From Pelagadaptatus sp034112445 (GTDB lineage Bacteria; Pseudomonadota; Gammaproteobacteria; Pseudomonadales; Cellvibrionaceae): a DNA stretch of 64,000 nucleotides. The stretch spans positions 186,001 through 250,000 of the forward strand of contig JAWUVI010000014.1 in the NCBI GenBank assembly GCA_034112445.1. Direction: 5' to 3'. This document shows, piece after piece, positions 34,140 to 44,126 of this stretch. The position numbers were made by a program, and so were the translations under genes. The notes below the pieces were generated by a model, which ran no database searches, was not told the origin of the DNA, and saw only the letters and a list, made by a program, of their open reading frames with translations. Position 1 is the stretch's first letter. Each line of letters opens with the position of its first letter.

Positions 34140-35867
34140 ATGGCTACACAAGTGAAGAGTGCAACAGCAGAGAAAGTTACTTTTACTGAGCCAGACTTTA
34201 AGCCTTCAACGGCTTATTGGGCTGAAACGCACGAGATATACAACCAGCCTACACCATTAGAAAATTATAATTTATACGGCCAAGATAAAGCTTTACAAGA
34301 GTCTGTTATCAAACACTCAGCGCAATGGGCCGAACAGGACTTAACCCGATTTGGGCAGTTGACTGGGTCTCAAGAGGTAATAGAGTGGGGATTTCTGGCT
34401 AATGAGAACAAACCGGTTTTGAATACCCATAACCGTCATGGTGCTCGAGTAGATGAAGTGAAATTTCATCCGGCTTACCACAACCTCATGGAGTTAGCGG
34501 TTCGAGAAGGTATCCATGCTTCTCATTGGTCTGAGCCAAAGCCAGGAGCTCATGTGGCCCGAGCGGCTAAAGCCTACATGATGAATCAAGTTGAGGCTGG
34601 ACATGGTTGCCCAATCACCATGACATCGGCGGCCATCCCAGCGCTTAAAAATCAACCCGACTTGTTTAACGAGTGGGCACCTAGAATTTTATCTCGTGAA
34701 TACGATTCCCGTAATATCCACCATGAAAAAAAGCTGGGTGCTACGATAGGCATGGCCATGACTGAGAAGCAGGGTGGGACTGATGTTCGGCAAAATTCAA
34801 CCCGAGCTTATCCGGTAGGTGTTACCGGTGCAGGGCAAGCGTATGAGTTGGTCGGGCATAAGTATTTTGTGTCTGCTCCAATGTGTGATGCCTTTTTGGT
34901 TTTAGCGCAAGCGTCTGGCGGAATTTCTTGTTTTCTCGTGCCGCGCTGGCGTCCTGATGGCAGTAAAAACCCTCTCCAAATCCAAAAACTAAAAAATAAA
35001 ATGGGTAATGTCTCCAATGCCTCAAGTGAAACGGAATTGCGTGGCGCTTTAGGTTATATGGTTGGTGATGAAGGCCGCGGTATAGCCGTTATTTTAGAAA
35101 TGGTTGCTATGACCCGCTTCGATTGTATGGTGGGTTCAGCCAGTGGTATGCGCCAAGCTGTTGCCCAAGTAACACACCATTGCCAGCAACGGTCTGTGTT
35201 TGGTAAACGTCTTACCGATCAGCCGCTTATGCAAAATGTGTTAGCCGATCTTATTTTAGAAAACGAAGGGGCTTTAGCGTTCTCTATGCGGATGGCTCGT
35301 TCACTGGATAATATCGACAATAAATACGAGCAGGACCTGATGCGCATGGGTACCGCTGTTGGTAAGTACTGGATTTGCAAGCGCTCGCCAGGACACGCCT
35401 ATGAGGCTATGGAGTGTATTGGCGGTAGCGGAGTGATGGAAGAAAGTATTATGCCAAGGTTATTCCGTGAATCGCCCATTAATACCATTTGGGAAGGCAG
35501 TGGTAATGTTCAATGTTTGGATATGATTCGAGCATTAAACAAATCGCCAGAGTCGTTACAAACTTTTATGGAGGAACTTGAAAAAGCCAAAGGTCAGCAT
35601 GCTGATCTTGATCGGACTATTGGAGCCATTGGCAAAAGCTTTAATAAGCTCGATGATATTGAGTATCGTGCGCGCAGTGTAGTTGAAAAGATGGCGCTGG
35701 CATTTCAAGCGTCGACCTTGTGGCAATATGGTGACGAAACTATTGCTCAAGCGTTTTGTGATTCGAGATTAAACCCTGACAATCAAGGTTGGGTTTACGG
35801 TACCTTACCGCGGTCGGTTGATTGCTCAGCGATTATCAAGCGAGCTACGCCTGAGGTGGGGGTATAA
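34140..35867 (+). CDS. AidB-like acyl-CoA dehydrogenase
   Basis: A 575-residue flavoprotein of the acyl-CoA dehydrogenase fold, closest in my reading to E. coli AidB (541). Shared features: PTPLENYNLY near residue 37, the NRHGARVDEVKFHPAYH segment near 96, MTEKQGGTDVR near 202, GHKYFVSAP near 233, then LGNxSNAS-type MGNVSNASSETE near 287, and IWEGSGNVQCLDMIR near 449. AidB binds FAD and DNA and is induced by alkylation; its enzymatic substrate is unclear. Here the gene is paired with a TetR regulator, unlike the Ada control of E. coli, so a fatty-acid or stress role is open. Confidence 0.88.
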   Translation: MATQVKSATAEKVTFTEPDFKPSTAYWAETHEIYNQPTPLENYNLYGQDKALQESVIKHSAQWAEQDLTRFGQLTGSQEVIEWGFLANENKPVLNTHNRHGARVDEVKFHPAYHNLMELAVREGIHASHWSEPKPGAHVARAAKAYMMNQVEAGHGCPITMTSAAIPALKNQPDLFNEWAPRILSREYDSRNIHHEKKLGATIGMAMTEKQGGTDVRQNSTRAYPVGVTGAGQAYELVGHKYFVSAPMCDAFLVLAQASGGISCFLVPRWRPDGSKNPLQIQKLKNKMGNVSNASSETELRGALGYMVGDEGRGIAVILEMVAMTRFDCMVGSASGMRQAVAQVTHHCQQRSVFGKRLTDQPLMQNVLADLILENEGALAFSMRMARSLDNIDNKYEQDLMRMGTAVGKYWICKRSPGHAYEAMECIGGSGVMEESIMPRLFRESPINTIWEGSGNVQCLDMIRALNKSPESLQTFMEELEKAKGQHADLDRTIGAIGKSFNKLDDIEYRARSVVEKMALAFQASTLWQYGDETIAQAFCDSRLNPDNQGWVYGTLPRSVDCSAIIKRATPEVGV

Positions 35868-35958
35868 TTATTTTGTTATCGGGACTTATGGTCAATGTTT
35901 TTATGATTGAGAGGGGGGCAACCTTACTTTCGCTCGGCTAGTGTTTGGGTATTGGTGG

Positions 35959-35964
35959 TATACT
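35959..35964 (+). promoter_or_regulatory. Extended -10 promoter of recQ
   Basis: TGGTATACT is an extended -10 (TGn before TATACT). The predicted start falls at or next to the ATG at 35973, and no ribosome site precedes that ATG. Confidence 0.5.
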
Positions 35965-35972
35965 CGCGCCCT

Positions 35973-37778
35973 ATGAATCAAGCAAAAAATATTTTACAAA
36001 CCGTTTTCGGTTATCAAGATTTTCGCCCGCCACAAGATCAGATCATTGATACGGTTATCAATGGCGGCGATGCATTTGTATTAATGCCTACCGGTGGCGG
36101 TAAATCACTGTGTTACCAAATTCCGGCGTTAGCGATGGATGGCTGCGCCGTGGTTATTTCACCTTTGATCGCCTTGATGCAAGATCAGGTCAATACGCTA
36201 CAACAGCTGGGCGTGAAAGCTAACTTTTTAAACTCCACTTTAGATAATTACACGGTTCAAGAGATAGAGAGTGATCTATTAGCGGGCAAGATAGACTTAC
36301 TTTATGTTGCTCCTGAGCGACTCAAACAGCCCCGTATGTTGTCGCTGCTACAGAAAATCCCCATAGCTTTATTTGCCATTGATGAAGCCCACTGTGTTTC
36401 ACAATGGGGTCATGACTTTCGAGCTGATTATTTACAGCTCAGTATGTTGGCTGATCTATTTCCCCATATACCTCGAATTGCCCTAACGGCCACGGCGGAT
36501 GCGCAGACACGCGTTGAAATTATTAATCGATTGCAGTTAGGCAATGCGAAACAATTTGTCTCAGGTTTTGACCGGCCTAATATTCGCTACCGTATCGGTT
36601 TGAAGGTCAACGCTAAGCAACAGTTATTAAAATTTTTAACTGAAGAACATCGCTTTGATGCCGGTATTATTTATTGTTTGTCACGTAAAAAAACGGAAGA
36701 TTTTGCCTCGTGGTTACAAACTCAAGGCTTTAAAGCTCTACCTTATCATGCGGGTTTAGATAGCCAGGTTCGTGCAGATCATCAGTCTCGATTTTTGCGT
36801 GAAGAAGGCATTATTATTGTGGCTACCATTGCCTTCGGTATGGGGATTGATAAGCCCGATGTACGATTTGTAGCGCATTTGGATTTACCTAAGACCGTTG
36901 AATCATATTACCAAGAGACAGGCCGAGCCGGACGTGATGGAGAAAAGTCCAATGCCTGGATGATCTATGGTTTACAAGATGTTCTCAAACTTCGCCAAAT
37001 GTTGGACAAATCCAACGCCGGAGAAGAACACAAACGAGCTGAGCAACATCGATTGAATTCAATGTTGGGTTTGTGTGAAATCACAACCTGCCGACGACAA
37101 TCATTGTTGAATTATTTTGATGATCATATGCCTGAGCCCTGTGGCAACTGTGATACGTGTTTAGAACCAGTTAAAACTTGGGATGGCACTGATGCCGCTC
37201 GTAAAGCTTTGAGTGCGGCTTATCGAACGGGTCAACGATTTGGTGTAAATCATTTGATTGATGTTCTTCGGGGATCTGATACCGACAAAATTAAACAATT
37301 CAATCATCAAGAGTTACCAACTTATGGTGTGGGTAAAGAGTTGGACGCGGATCAATGGCGATCGGTATTTCGGCAGTTGGCAGCACGGGCTTATTTAAGC
37401 GTAGACTTAGAAGCTTTTGGCGCTTTACGCTTAGAGGAAAAGTGTCGACCCTTACTGCGTGATGAAGAGACCATTCAGCTGCGTCAAGATATTAAACAAA
37501 AAATCGTGAAACAAAAAACCAAAACATCACTGCCTGATGATATTGATATTACTTTGTGGGAGCTGCTCAGAGAATGTCGCCGCGAATTAGCGGATGAGCA
37601 AAACATCCCTCCGTATATTATTTTTCACGACAGTACGCTTAAGGAAATGTGTGACAGTGTGCCGCAAAATCTAAGCGAGTTCGCTACTCTCAGTGGTGTG
37701 GGTGAACGCAAACTCGATAAATACGGTGCTGATTTTATTGCGGTTATTAATCAGCACCTGAGTCGATCCGTTTTATGA
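35973..37778 (+). CDS. recQ: ATP-dependent DNA helicase RecQ
   Basis: A 601-residue helicase. I use the ATG at 35973; the open frame extends 22 codons further up but homology begins at ILQTVFGYQDFRPPQ. Motifs in order: Walker A TGGGKS near residue 45, DEAH near 140, ALTATAD near 168, the QETGRAGRDG motif VI near 315, zinc-binding Cys in CRRQSLLNYF and CGNCDTC near 370, a winged helix (about 400-510) and a C-terminal HRDC domain (about 520-595). RecQ unwinds recombination and stalled-fork structures. Its stop overlaps that of the convergent batD gene by 6 bp. Confidence 0.96.
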   Translation: MNQAKNILQTVFGYQDFRPPQDQIIDTVINGGDAFVLMPTGGGKSLCYQIPALAMDGCAVVISPLIALMQDQVNTLQQLGVKANFLNSTLDNYTVQEIESDLLAGKIDLLYVAPERLKQPRMLSLLQKIPIALFAIDEAHCVSQWGHDFRADYLQLSMLADLFPHIPRIALTATADAQTRVEIINRLQLGNAKQFVSGFDRPNIRYRIGLKVNAKQQLLKFLTEEHRFDAGIIYCLSRKKTEDFASWLQTQGFKALPYHAGLDSQVRADHQSRFLREEGIIIVATIAFGMGIDKPDVRFVAHLDLPKTVESYYQETGRAGRDGEKSNAWMIYGLQDVLKLRQMLDKSNAGEEHKRAEQHRLNSMLGLCEITTCRRQSLLNYFDDHMPEPCGNCDTCLEPVKTWDGTDAARKALSAAYRTGQRFGVNHLIDVLRGSDTDKIKQFNHQELPTYGVGKELDADQWRSVFRQLAARAYLSVDLEAFGALRLEEKCRPLLRDEETIQLRQDIKQKIVKQKTKTSLPDDIDITLWELLRECRRELADEQNIPPYIIFHDSTLKEMCDSVPQNLSEFATLSGVGERKLDKYGADFIAVINQHLSRSVL

Positions 37779-39506
37779 ATAAAGAGGCTTTAAGGCGCTG
37801 TCTGGGCTATCTTTTGTCGATTCTTGTTGCTGGGTTATTGCCTGCTTAATACTGTCCAAAAGCGCTTTGGGTAAGCGATTATCTTCATTACCATAGAGGT
37901 GGTCATCCAGAGTTTTAACAGCTAGATCAAACTCTGGATTATTTAAAGCCTGCGCAACATCCAATAAATTTAAAATATTCTCTTCTGAAAAATAGGCCTT
38001 TCCCCAGGCAATTATACTATTTCTAATTGGCATAGGATCAGCAAGATCTAGCTGCTTCAATAACTGTTGAAATTCGTACTTAGCGCTGTTAACAGATTCT
38101 TTGAGAATAGGCTTGTTTGAGTCATTGATTTTTTGTGGTGATGTTTTTGAGTGCCACCACAAACCAATAAATATCAAGGCTATTAGTGCGTTAAAGAACG
38201 TGAGATACAACCAAACATTTGAAGTGGAGGTCTTTTCTGCGATTGCTGTGTCGGTTGGAATTTGATTGGCTGCAGTTTTTGGAGTTGTTGGGGAAGGGGA
38301 GACAACAGGTGCTGTTTTAGCAATGGTGCCGCCCACAGTTATATCTTCAACTGGGAGGCGAGTTTTACGAATTTTCTGTGCTTGTGTGTCCCACCACTCA
38401 ATAACTATTGAGGGTAGAGTTAACTTACCTGGTTTGTTGGCTACTATGGCGTAACTTTCACTTTTAATTGTGGTGATACCTTGACCGGAAAGTTGTTCAT
38501 CAACTTGTGGTTGATCTGGGTAGTAACTCAGACCGCTAATTTCAGTGATATCTAACGGTGGTAATTGTGCGGCAGTTAGGCCCTGTGCTTTCACTTTAAT
38601 GGTTCTAGTGATTGGCTCGCCGACGACGAAGTTACTTGGATCTTTGCCCCAAGTTTGCTCAAGGGTAATCGCTTGAGCCGGCAGCCAGCTCGGTGAAGTA
38701 TAGTTTTGTGGTTGCGGCAAAACAGTCACTGACCGCTCTGGAGCTCTTAAATTAAGCCTTTGGTTGGTGCTACGCGTGTAAAACGGATCGTGACTGCGAC
38801 TACGATTAGCTTGGGTGACGACAGTCCATAGGGTAGAAGGAATGGTCAATGTACCGCTTTTCTGGGCGAAAATTGCGTACTTAACTTCTACAACGCCATA
38901 ATTTTTCCCGGTAATTTGTTTTTGGTATTGGCTCTCTGAGATTTTTTTAACAATGGCATTCTCGATCACAAGGTCGGTGCTGTCTAAACCGTTTAAGTTA
39001 ACGGAAGTAAACAGGCGCATTGTATAAAGTATCTGTTCCTGAACGAAAACATTATCTTTTTCTAAATCTACTTCCATAAAAACGGGTTGGTCATTCATTT
39101 TATTGGATGATATTACTGGGGTCTTTATAACGTTAATTTCAATGGCATCGGTAAATGATTTCCGGAAAGGAAATGAGGGTATTAATAAGCGGCCCTCACG
39201 TTTTGGTGCTAGGGTTATTTTCCACTGAGTCCACGACTCAGATTGTCCGTTTACACTACGATATTGATTGTTACGGCTTTGACCCAGAATATCAAAGTTC
39301 TGCTTTAGTTCGGATAGGTCTGGCTCCCCCATAATAACTTGCTCGTGAAAGCGCAAGGTGAGGGTAAGAGTTTCCTGCATGGATAGCGTGTTGCGGTCGA
39401 CTTTAGCCGTGAATAAGGTGGCGGCAAACGCAGAATTAGCAAAAACAATAGTGCCAATAAAACTATTGAGTATGAATAATGCCGCAATAAAAATTGTTTT
39501 TTTCAT
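37773..39506 (-). CDS. batD: BatD family membrane protein
   Basis: About 577 residues from the ATG ending at 39506, chosen because it starts a clean signal peptide (MKKTIFIAALFIL, cleavage after FAA near residue 28). The frame is open up to an ATG at 39611 that overlaps the batBC stop, which would add 35 residues before the signal. The exported part is rich in beta strands (Ig-like) and has one membrane helix near residue 430 followed by a cytoplasmic tail. BatD accompanies BatA/B VWA proteins and MoxR ATPases in aerotolerance-type operons; its molecular role is not established. Confidence 0.85.
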   Translation of the reverse strand: MKKTIFIAALFILNSFIGTIVFANSAFAATLFTAKVDRNTLSMQETLTLTLRFHEQVIMGEPDLSELKQNFDILGQSRNNQYRSVNGQSESWTQWKITLAPKREGRLLIPSFPFRKSFTDAIEINVIKTPVISSNKMNDQPVFMEVDLEKDNVFVQEQILYTMRLFTSVNLNGLDSTDLVIENAIVKKISESQYQKQITGKNYGVVEVKYAIFAQKSGTLTIPSTLWTVVTQANRSRSHDPFYTRSTNQRLNLRAPERSVTVLPQPQNYTSPSWLPAQAITLEQTWGKDPSNFVVGEPITRTIKVKAQGLTAAQLPPLDITEISGLSYYPDQPQVDEQLSGQGITTIKSESYAIVANKPGKLTLPSIVIEWWDTQAQKIRKTRLPVEDITVGGTIAKTAPVVSPSPTTPKTAANQIPTDTAIAEKTSTSNVWLYLTFFNALIALIFIGLWWHSKTSPQKINDSNKPILKESVNSAKYEFQQLLKQLDLADPMPIRNSIIAWGKAYFSEENILNLLDVAQALNNPEFDLAVKTLDDHLYGNEDNRLPKALLDSIKQAITQQQESTKDSPDSALKPLYS

Positions 39507-39604
39507 AATGATATTCAGTTGTTTTTCTGTTGAAGTTGTTTTGTTGTCTAAGTTACTTTGTTGTGGAAGTTGTTCTTCTAACAAGGGTTGTTTACGTTTA
39601 AAAA

Positions 39605-41545
39605 CTACCATCGATTAATGGCATCATTCTCAGGTGGTTTCCATGTGCCATCTTTGTATTGTTGCCGACGTTGATAGTATTGATGTTCAAATTTTTTGCG
39701 CATTAAACCTGAAGGATCATCGGGTATTTTTCTTAGCCATTGTTCAAGTGCTTGCTGCTGTTCATTGGTCAGTGGTGGTGACTCATTTTTAGATGCTTGC
39801 GCTGGTTGAGATTCAGCGTCGGTTTGCGGTTCTGCATCTGACTCTTGTTGCTCAGGGTCTTGTTTTTGTTCTTCAGACTCTTCAGGTTCAGTTTGTTCCT
39901 GTGGAGGTTCTTTGGAGTCTGAGGACTGGTTGTTGTCTGAAGACTCTGACTCCGAATTTTCTTGGTTCTCTTGCTGCTCTGAATCTGATTGTTCTTGTTT
40001 TGAGTCTTGCTCAGATTGCTGCTGGTCAGAATCATCACTTGATTGGTCTTGATCGGAATCTTTTGAGTCTTCGTTTTTTTGGTCTTGTTGATCTTGTTGA
40101 TCTTGTTGTTTTTGTTGTTTTTGTTGTTCTTGAATCAACTTATCTACCAAATCCTTATTAAATTGAGCGTCTGCTAAATTGGCATTTTTTTCTAGTGCGG
40201 TTTCATAAGCTTCAGATGCTTCGGCTAATTTGTTGGACTTGGCCAATGCGTTACCGCGGTTGTAATGAGCGATGGCCGAGTCATCATTAGAAAATGATTC
40301 TATGGCCTGTTCAAATTCATTGGCTTGGTAGTGAGCAGATCCGGCCCATTGTTTATTATCAAATTTTTGTGCAGCGCCACTGGCATTGCCTTGCTCTAAT
40401 AAGGCCTTGCCTTGTTGATCTGGTGTTTGCCATAAATTTTGCCAATAGCTTGTTTCAGTCTCGGCAGCTTGTGCTGTCTTTGGCAGCGGTAATAAAACCA
40501 CTAGAGCTATCGTAAGTAACCAGCCTCGGCGAAAACTCAATAATATTAAGGGTAGGAGTGGCAGCAATAGCCATGGGCCTCGGTCTAGCCAAAGATCAAA
40601 CTGACGATCAACTTGGCGAGTTTGTTGCTGATTGATGTTTTCAGTGGCTTTGGCTAAGGACTTAATGTCGGCATCGGTAGCGGTTAGAGTTTGATAATGC
40701 CCGCCCGTACTTGTAGTTAGGTTATACAGTGTTGCACTGTCCAAGCGTGCAAGAACAATATTGCCACGACTGTCTTTGGCAAATCCACCTTTGCTAGCAG
40801 GAATAGGGGCGCCCTTGTCTGTACCAACTCCTAAAATAGAGAGACGATACTCTGACGGTAAATGTTTGTTTATATAGTTAGCTGCTGCTGTAGCAACACC
40901 GTCGGTTATTAAGACAATATCACCTTGGTTAATTCCGGCGTCGGTAAATAATGACAGAGCTAAATCAATTGCCATCTCAGGGTTACTGCCAGACAGAGGC
41001 ATAATGCTTGGCGTCAGTGATGGCGCTAAGCTAACAATGGTTTGCGTATCATCTGTTAACGGAGTGATTGTATGAGCTTCTCCGGCATAGGCTATCAAGG
41101 CCGTTAGACCTTCTTTACGTTGTTTAAGGAAATCTATTAGCTTTAGTTGCGCGCGAGTCATTCTGGATGGTTTTACATCTTCGGCCAGCATTGAGGGAGA
41201 CAGGTCGAGTAATATCACCATCGCTTGTTCAGATTTATGGATGGGTTGCGGGATTTTTTCCCAGCTTGGACCAGCCATTGCAAGAGCACCAATTAGCCAT
41301 AATAAGGCCAGTCCTAAGATGGGTAAGCGGTTGATACCTTGGCTTTCACCTTGACGCTCACCCTGCAATAAATGAGGCAATAAATCGGCGTTGATTAAAG
41401 ATTTCCAGCCCGATTGTTTTGATTGTTTATTCCATAAAACATAAAGAGCTATGCCTAATATGGGAATGGATAATAACCACAAAGGCCTCAGCCAATGAAA
41501 ATCAGTTGTTAACATGGATAGAAAAACCGAAAAGTTTTCAAACAT
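39605..41545 (-). CDS. BatB-BatC fusion: VWA-domain membrane protein with TPR and acidic Gln/Ser/Glu tail
   Basis: 646 residues from the ATG ending at 41545, which has AGGAG nine bases upstream. Two N-terminal membrane helices, then a von Willebrand A domain (about 75-300) with the MIDAS motif DLSPS and ITDGVATA. After a third and fourth hydrophobic stretch (about 310-360) comes a TPR region (about 395-470) that in other bacteria is a separate gene, batC. The end (about 475-610) is low-complexity Gln/Glu/Ser/Asp, encoded by repetitive DNA. Its start overlaps the batA stop by 8 bp. Probably forms a membrane complex with BatA and BatD. Confidence 0.87.
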   Translation of the reverse strand: MFENFSVFLSMLTTDFHWLRPLWLLSIPILGIALYVLWNKQSKQSGWKSLINADLLPHLLQGERQGESQGINRLPILGLALLWLIGALAMAGPSWEKIPQPIHKSEQAMVILLDLSPSMLAEDVKPSRMTRAQLKLIDFLKQRKEGLTALIAYAGEAHTITPLTDDTQTIVSLAPSLTPSIMPLSGSNPEMAIDLALSLFTDAGINQGDIVLITDGVATAAANYINKHLPSEYRLSILGVGTDKGAPIPASKGGFAKDSRGNIVLARLDSATLYNLTTSTGGHYQTLTATDADIKSLAKATENINQQQTRQVDRQFDLWLDRGPWLLLPLLPLILLSFRRGWLLTIALVVLLPLPKTAQAAETETSYWQNLWQTPDQQGKALLEQGNASGAAQKFDNKQWAGSAHYQANEFEQAIESFSNDDSAIAHYNRGNALAKSNKLAEASEAYETALEKNANLADAQFNKDLVDKLIQEQQKQQKQQDQQDQQDQKNEDSKDSDQDQSSDDSDQQQSEQDSKQEQSDSEQQENQENSESESSDNNQSSDSKEPPQEQTEPEESEEQKQDPEQQESDAEPQTDAESQPAQASKNESPPLTNEQQQALEQWLRKIPDDPSGLMRKKFEHQYYQRRQQYKDGTWKPPENDAINRW

Positions 41546-42569
41546 GCTTATTGGCTCCTGATTTGTTAATGACCAGAGAGTTAAGAGCATGACTAATAAA
41601 CCACAAAAAACTTAAACCCAATGCCACTCCTAATGGCCAGAAAAACAGTGATTTGGTGGGTCTGAATACTTCCTGTTCTTGCTCTATGGGTTCTAGAGTG
41701 TCTAAAGCCGTATAAATATCTTGCAGGTTATCTAATGAGCGAGCGCGAAAGTATTTACCGCCGGTACTTTCAGCAATTTGGCGTAAAGTGTTTTCATCTA
41801 AATCTTGCGATGGATTTATTGTACGTGAGCCAAAATTGGTACCAAATAAACCTGGTTGCGTCATTTGATCGGCACCAATACCAATGGTATAAATTTTCAC
41901 ATTAGATTGAGCTGCAAGTTCGGCCGCTTTTAATGGTTTTATTTCACCGGCTGTATTGGCTCCGTCGGTTAATAAAATTAATACGCGACTCTCTTGTGGA
42001 CGATTACGTAATCGTTTCACACCCAAGCCAATAGCATCACCTATGGCGGTTTTCTCTCCGGCAAATCCTAGTTCAGCTTCCTGTAAAAGCTTATTAACCG
42101 TTTTGCGGTCGAAGGTGAGTGGAGCTTGTAAGTAAGCTCTGGTGCCAAACAATATTAAGCCAAGACGATCAGTTTCCCTGCGTTCAACAAAGTCACCAAT
42201 AACCTTTTTAACTGTTATTAATCTGTTGATTGGCTCGCCTTGCCACTTCATATCCTGAGTTTCCATACTTCCAGAAATGTCGACGGCTAATAACAAGTCA
42301 CGGCCACTGGCAGGCATGTTGATCGGTTCCCCAATCCACTGGGGACGAGCTGTAGCGGTTAATACACTTGTCCAAATTAAAAATAAGCACAGAAGTTTTA
42401 GTTTGGACGTGTTGCTGTGTGTAATTATGGGGGCGTCAGCTTGACTTAATTGATTAAAAAAAGGCACCAACAGTGCGCGGTGGCTTTGTTTGGCCATTGG
42501 GAATAAAAAAAACACCAATAGTGGGAGCGGCAAGAGCCACATAATATGCGGTATTTCGAAAGTGATCAT
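41538..42569 (-). CDS. batA: BatA-like VWA-domain membrane protein
   Basis: A 343-residue protein. Two membrane helices at about 8-25 and 55-75, a VWA domain at about 88-285 with complete MIDAS residues (AVDISGSMETQD, the Thr in TAIGDA and LLTDGANTAG), and a C-terminal membrane helix near 310-330. VWA proteins of this group are partners of MoxR AAA ATPases, which are thought to act on metal loading or folding of envelope complexes. It overlaps the gene before it by 4 bp (42566-42569) and the one after it by 8 bp, so translation is coupled. Confidence 0.9.
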   Translation of the reverse strand: MITFEIPHIMWLLPLPLLVFFLFPMAKQSHRALLVPFFNQLSQADAPIITHSNTSKLKLLCLFLIWTSVLTATARPQWIGEPINMPASGRDLLLAVDISGSMETQDMKWQGEPINRLITVKKVIGDFVERRETDRLGLILFGTRAYLQAPLTFDRKTVNKLLQEAELGFAGEKTAIGDAIGLGVKRLRNRPQESRVLILLTDGANTAGEIKPLKAAELAAQSNVKIYTIGIGADQMTQPGLFGTNFGSRTINPSQDLDENTLRQIAESTGGKYFRARSLDNLQDIYTALDTLEPIEQEQEVFRPTKSLFFWPLGVALGLSFLWFISHALNSLVINKSGANKHV

Positions 42570-43069
42570 GAAGCGATTTTTCCAGATTTTATGTGCTTTT
42601 TCAGCCAGTCAGCGACATAGTCATGAGCCGTTTTATGCATGTCTGGATTAGATATAGGTTGGTAGCTGCTATTCAATAAAAACGCACTTAGCTCATCGCT
42701 CATTGTAATGTTTGGGGCGGATAACTTTAAGAAATCAAGCCATTGCTGGCCATGCAAGCTCAGACATGTGTGGCTAGGGTAAGCGGCCTTAGCGGTTTGC
42801 TTAAGCAATGTATTTAATTGTTGGGTGAAAATTTGTGAGTTGGGGTTGTTGATATTGATAACACTCAACGCGGCTAAAGCTTGATGCCGATAGCGGTTGT
42901 TATGTTGATGTTTGCGCCACAAGAAAACGCCTACCACTAAAGAGGTTATTATTATCGTTATCAGAATCCACCAACCAGGAGCTGTTGGAAGACTGCTGAT
43001 ATCTTGTTCTGGTAGATGAATGTCACGTAATTCAGCCAAAGGGTCTTGAGCGGTTGGTGTTGAAGACAT
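42566..43069 (-). CDS. DUF4381 membrane protein
   Basis: A 167-residue protein with the DUF4381 start DPLAELRDIHLPEQ, the PGWWIL segment leading into a single membrane helix (about 30-52) and a basic cytoplasmic region with KHQHNNRYRHQAL. It belongs to MoxR/Bat operons between DUF58 and BatA genes; function unknown. Gap to the DUF58 gene is 3 bp and it overlaps batA by 4 bp. Confidence 0.85.
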   Translation of the reverse strand: MSSTPTAQDPLAELRDIHLPEQDISSLPTAPGWWILITIIITSLVVGVFLWRKHQHNNRYRHQALAALSVININNPNSQIFTQQLNTLLKQTAKAAYPSHTCLSLHGQQWLDFLKLSAPNITMSDELSAFLLNSSYQPISNPDMHKTAHDYVADWLKKHIKSGKIAS

Positions 43070-43072
43070 AAT

Positions 43073-44059
43073 TTATCGTTGATCTCTTTTAATGGCACTT
43101 TTACCAAATAATGATTGCAACTGCGGAAATGCACCTAGCTCTGTTGATATAAATAATAAGGGTAGGTTTAGTCTGCTGGCTGATTGAGCGATTGCTTCGG
43201 TGTGTGTTTTAAAATTTAATTCGTAGTCGTTACGGGTTTGCTGGTTGGCGCTGTCTAACAGTTTCTTTTGGCGCCCATTACTAATGCTGAGTAAGCGATT
43301 TTCAGGTAGCTCTTGTTCGAGAGGATCAGAGACGTGTACAAGTGAAACTTCACAGTGTCTCGCAAGCTGATATAGACGCTCTTCACAGTCCTTATCGTAT
43401 TGAGCAAAGTCACTGATAATAACCACGGCACTACCTGGACGGGCTATCCGTTTTAAATCATGCAGTCTTTGCGATAAATGAATAGGACCATCTTTGTTGT
43501 CAGTGCCACCGATAGGCGATGTCAGCTGATGGTTAAATTTGTGTATTTCCTGCAACAAACTGAGTAATGCGTGACGGCTTCTCTTTGGGCGTAGATCGCG
43601 CTCCATTGTGTCGTTGAAAACAAGGCCACCAATTCGATCATTGTTGGCTAATGCTGCCCAGCCTAACGCAGCGGCACAGTGTGCGGCTAAAACAGATTTA
43701 AAGCAGGTTTGGCTGCCGAAAAATAAAGAGGGCCTCTGATCAACCATTAAGATAACCGGGCGTTCACGTTCTTCAGTGAAAAGTTTGGTGTGAGTCACTT
43801 GGGTACGAGCGGTTACACGCCAATCAATTGAGCGAATATCATCTCCTGGCTGATAATGCCTCACTTCTTCAAATTCCATGCCGCGACCACGAAAGCGTGT
43901 TTTAAAGGCGCCACTTATTTGTGAGCGACTGGTTTGCCTGGGAGAAACGTTAAGATCACCGGCAACAAATCGGAGCTTCAACAACTCATCCATATTGGTA
44001 TAAGCACCTTTTATGGGAGAGTTGAAGTTGGCTTGTGCCGCATTGGCTAGGATAGTCAT
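43073..44059 (-). CDS. DUF58 domain protein
   Basis: A 328-residue soluble protein. The DUF58 core is visible as GRGMEFEEVRHYQPGDD (about 55-71), IRSIDWRVTAR, and the TKLFTEERERPV segment. A VWA-like fold follows (VMLMVDQRPS-like strand and VVIISDFAQYD near 215). Such proteins always accompany MoxR ATPases and are thought to be their adaptors. It lies 67 bp downstream of moxR. Confidence 0.9.
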   Translation of the reverse strand: MTILANAAQANFNSPIKGAYTNMDELLKLRFVAGDLNVSPRQTSRSQISGAFKTRFRGRGMEFEEVRHYQPGDDIRSIDWRVTARTQVTHTKLFTEERERPVILMVDQRPSLFFGSQTCFKSVLAAHCAAALGWAALANNDRIGGLVFNDTMERDLRPKRSRHALLSLLQEIHKFNHQLTSPIGGTDNKDGPIHLSQRLHDLKRIARPGSAVVIISDFAQYDKDCEERLYQLARHCEVSLVHVSDPLEQELPENRLLSISNGRQKKLLDSANQQTRNDYELNFKTHTEAIAQSASRLNLPLLFISTELGAFPQLQSLFGKSAIKRDQR

Positions 44060-44126
44060 AACGTCAGTGTTCCATCATTCTTAAACAGTCATCGTCAATA
44101 TAAAAAGTGGCCTAAAATACCGTTCT

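Noticed and set aside
39769..40161. Long open frames in the repetitive end of the batB-batC fusion
   Set aside because: They arise from low-complexity Gln/Ser/Glu codons read out of frame.
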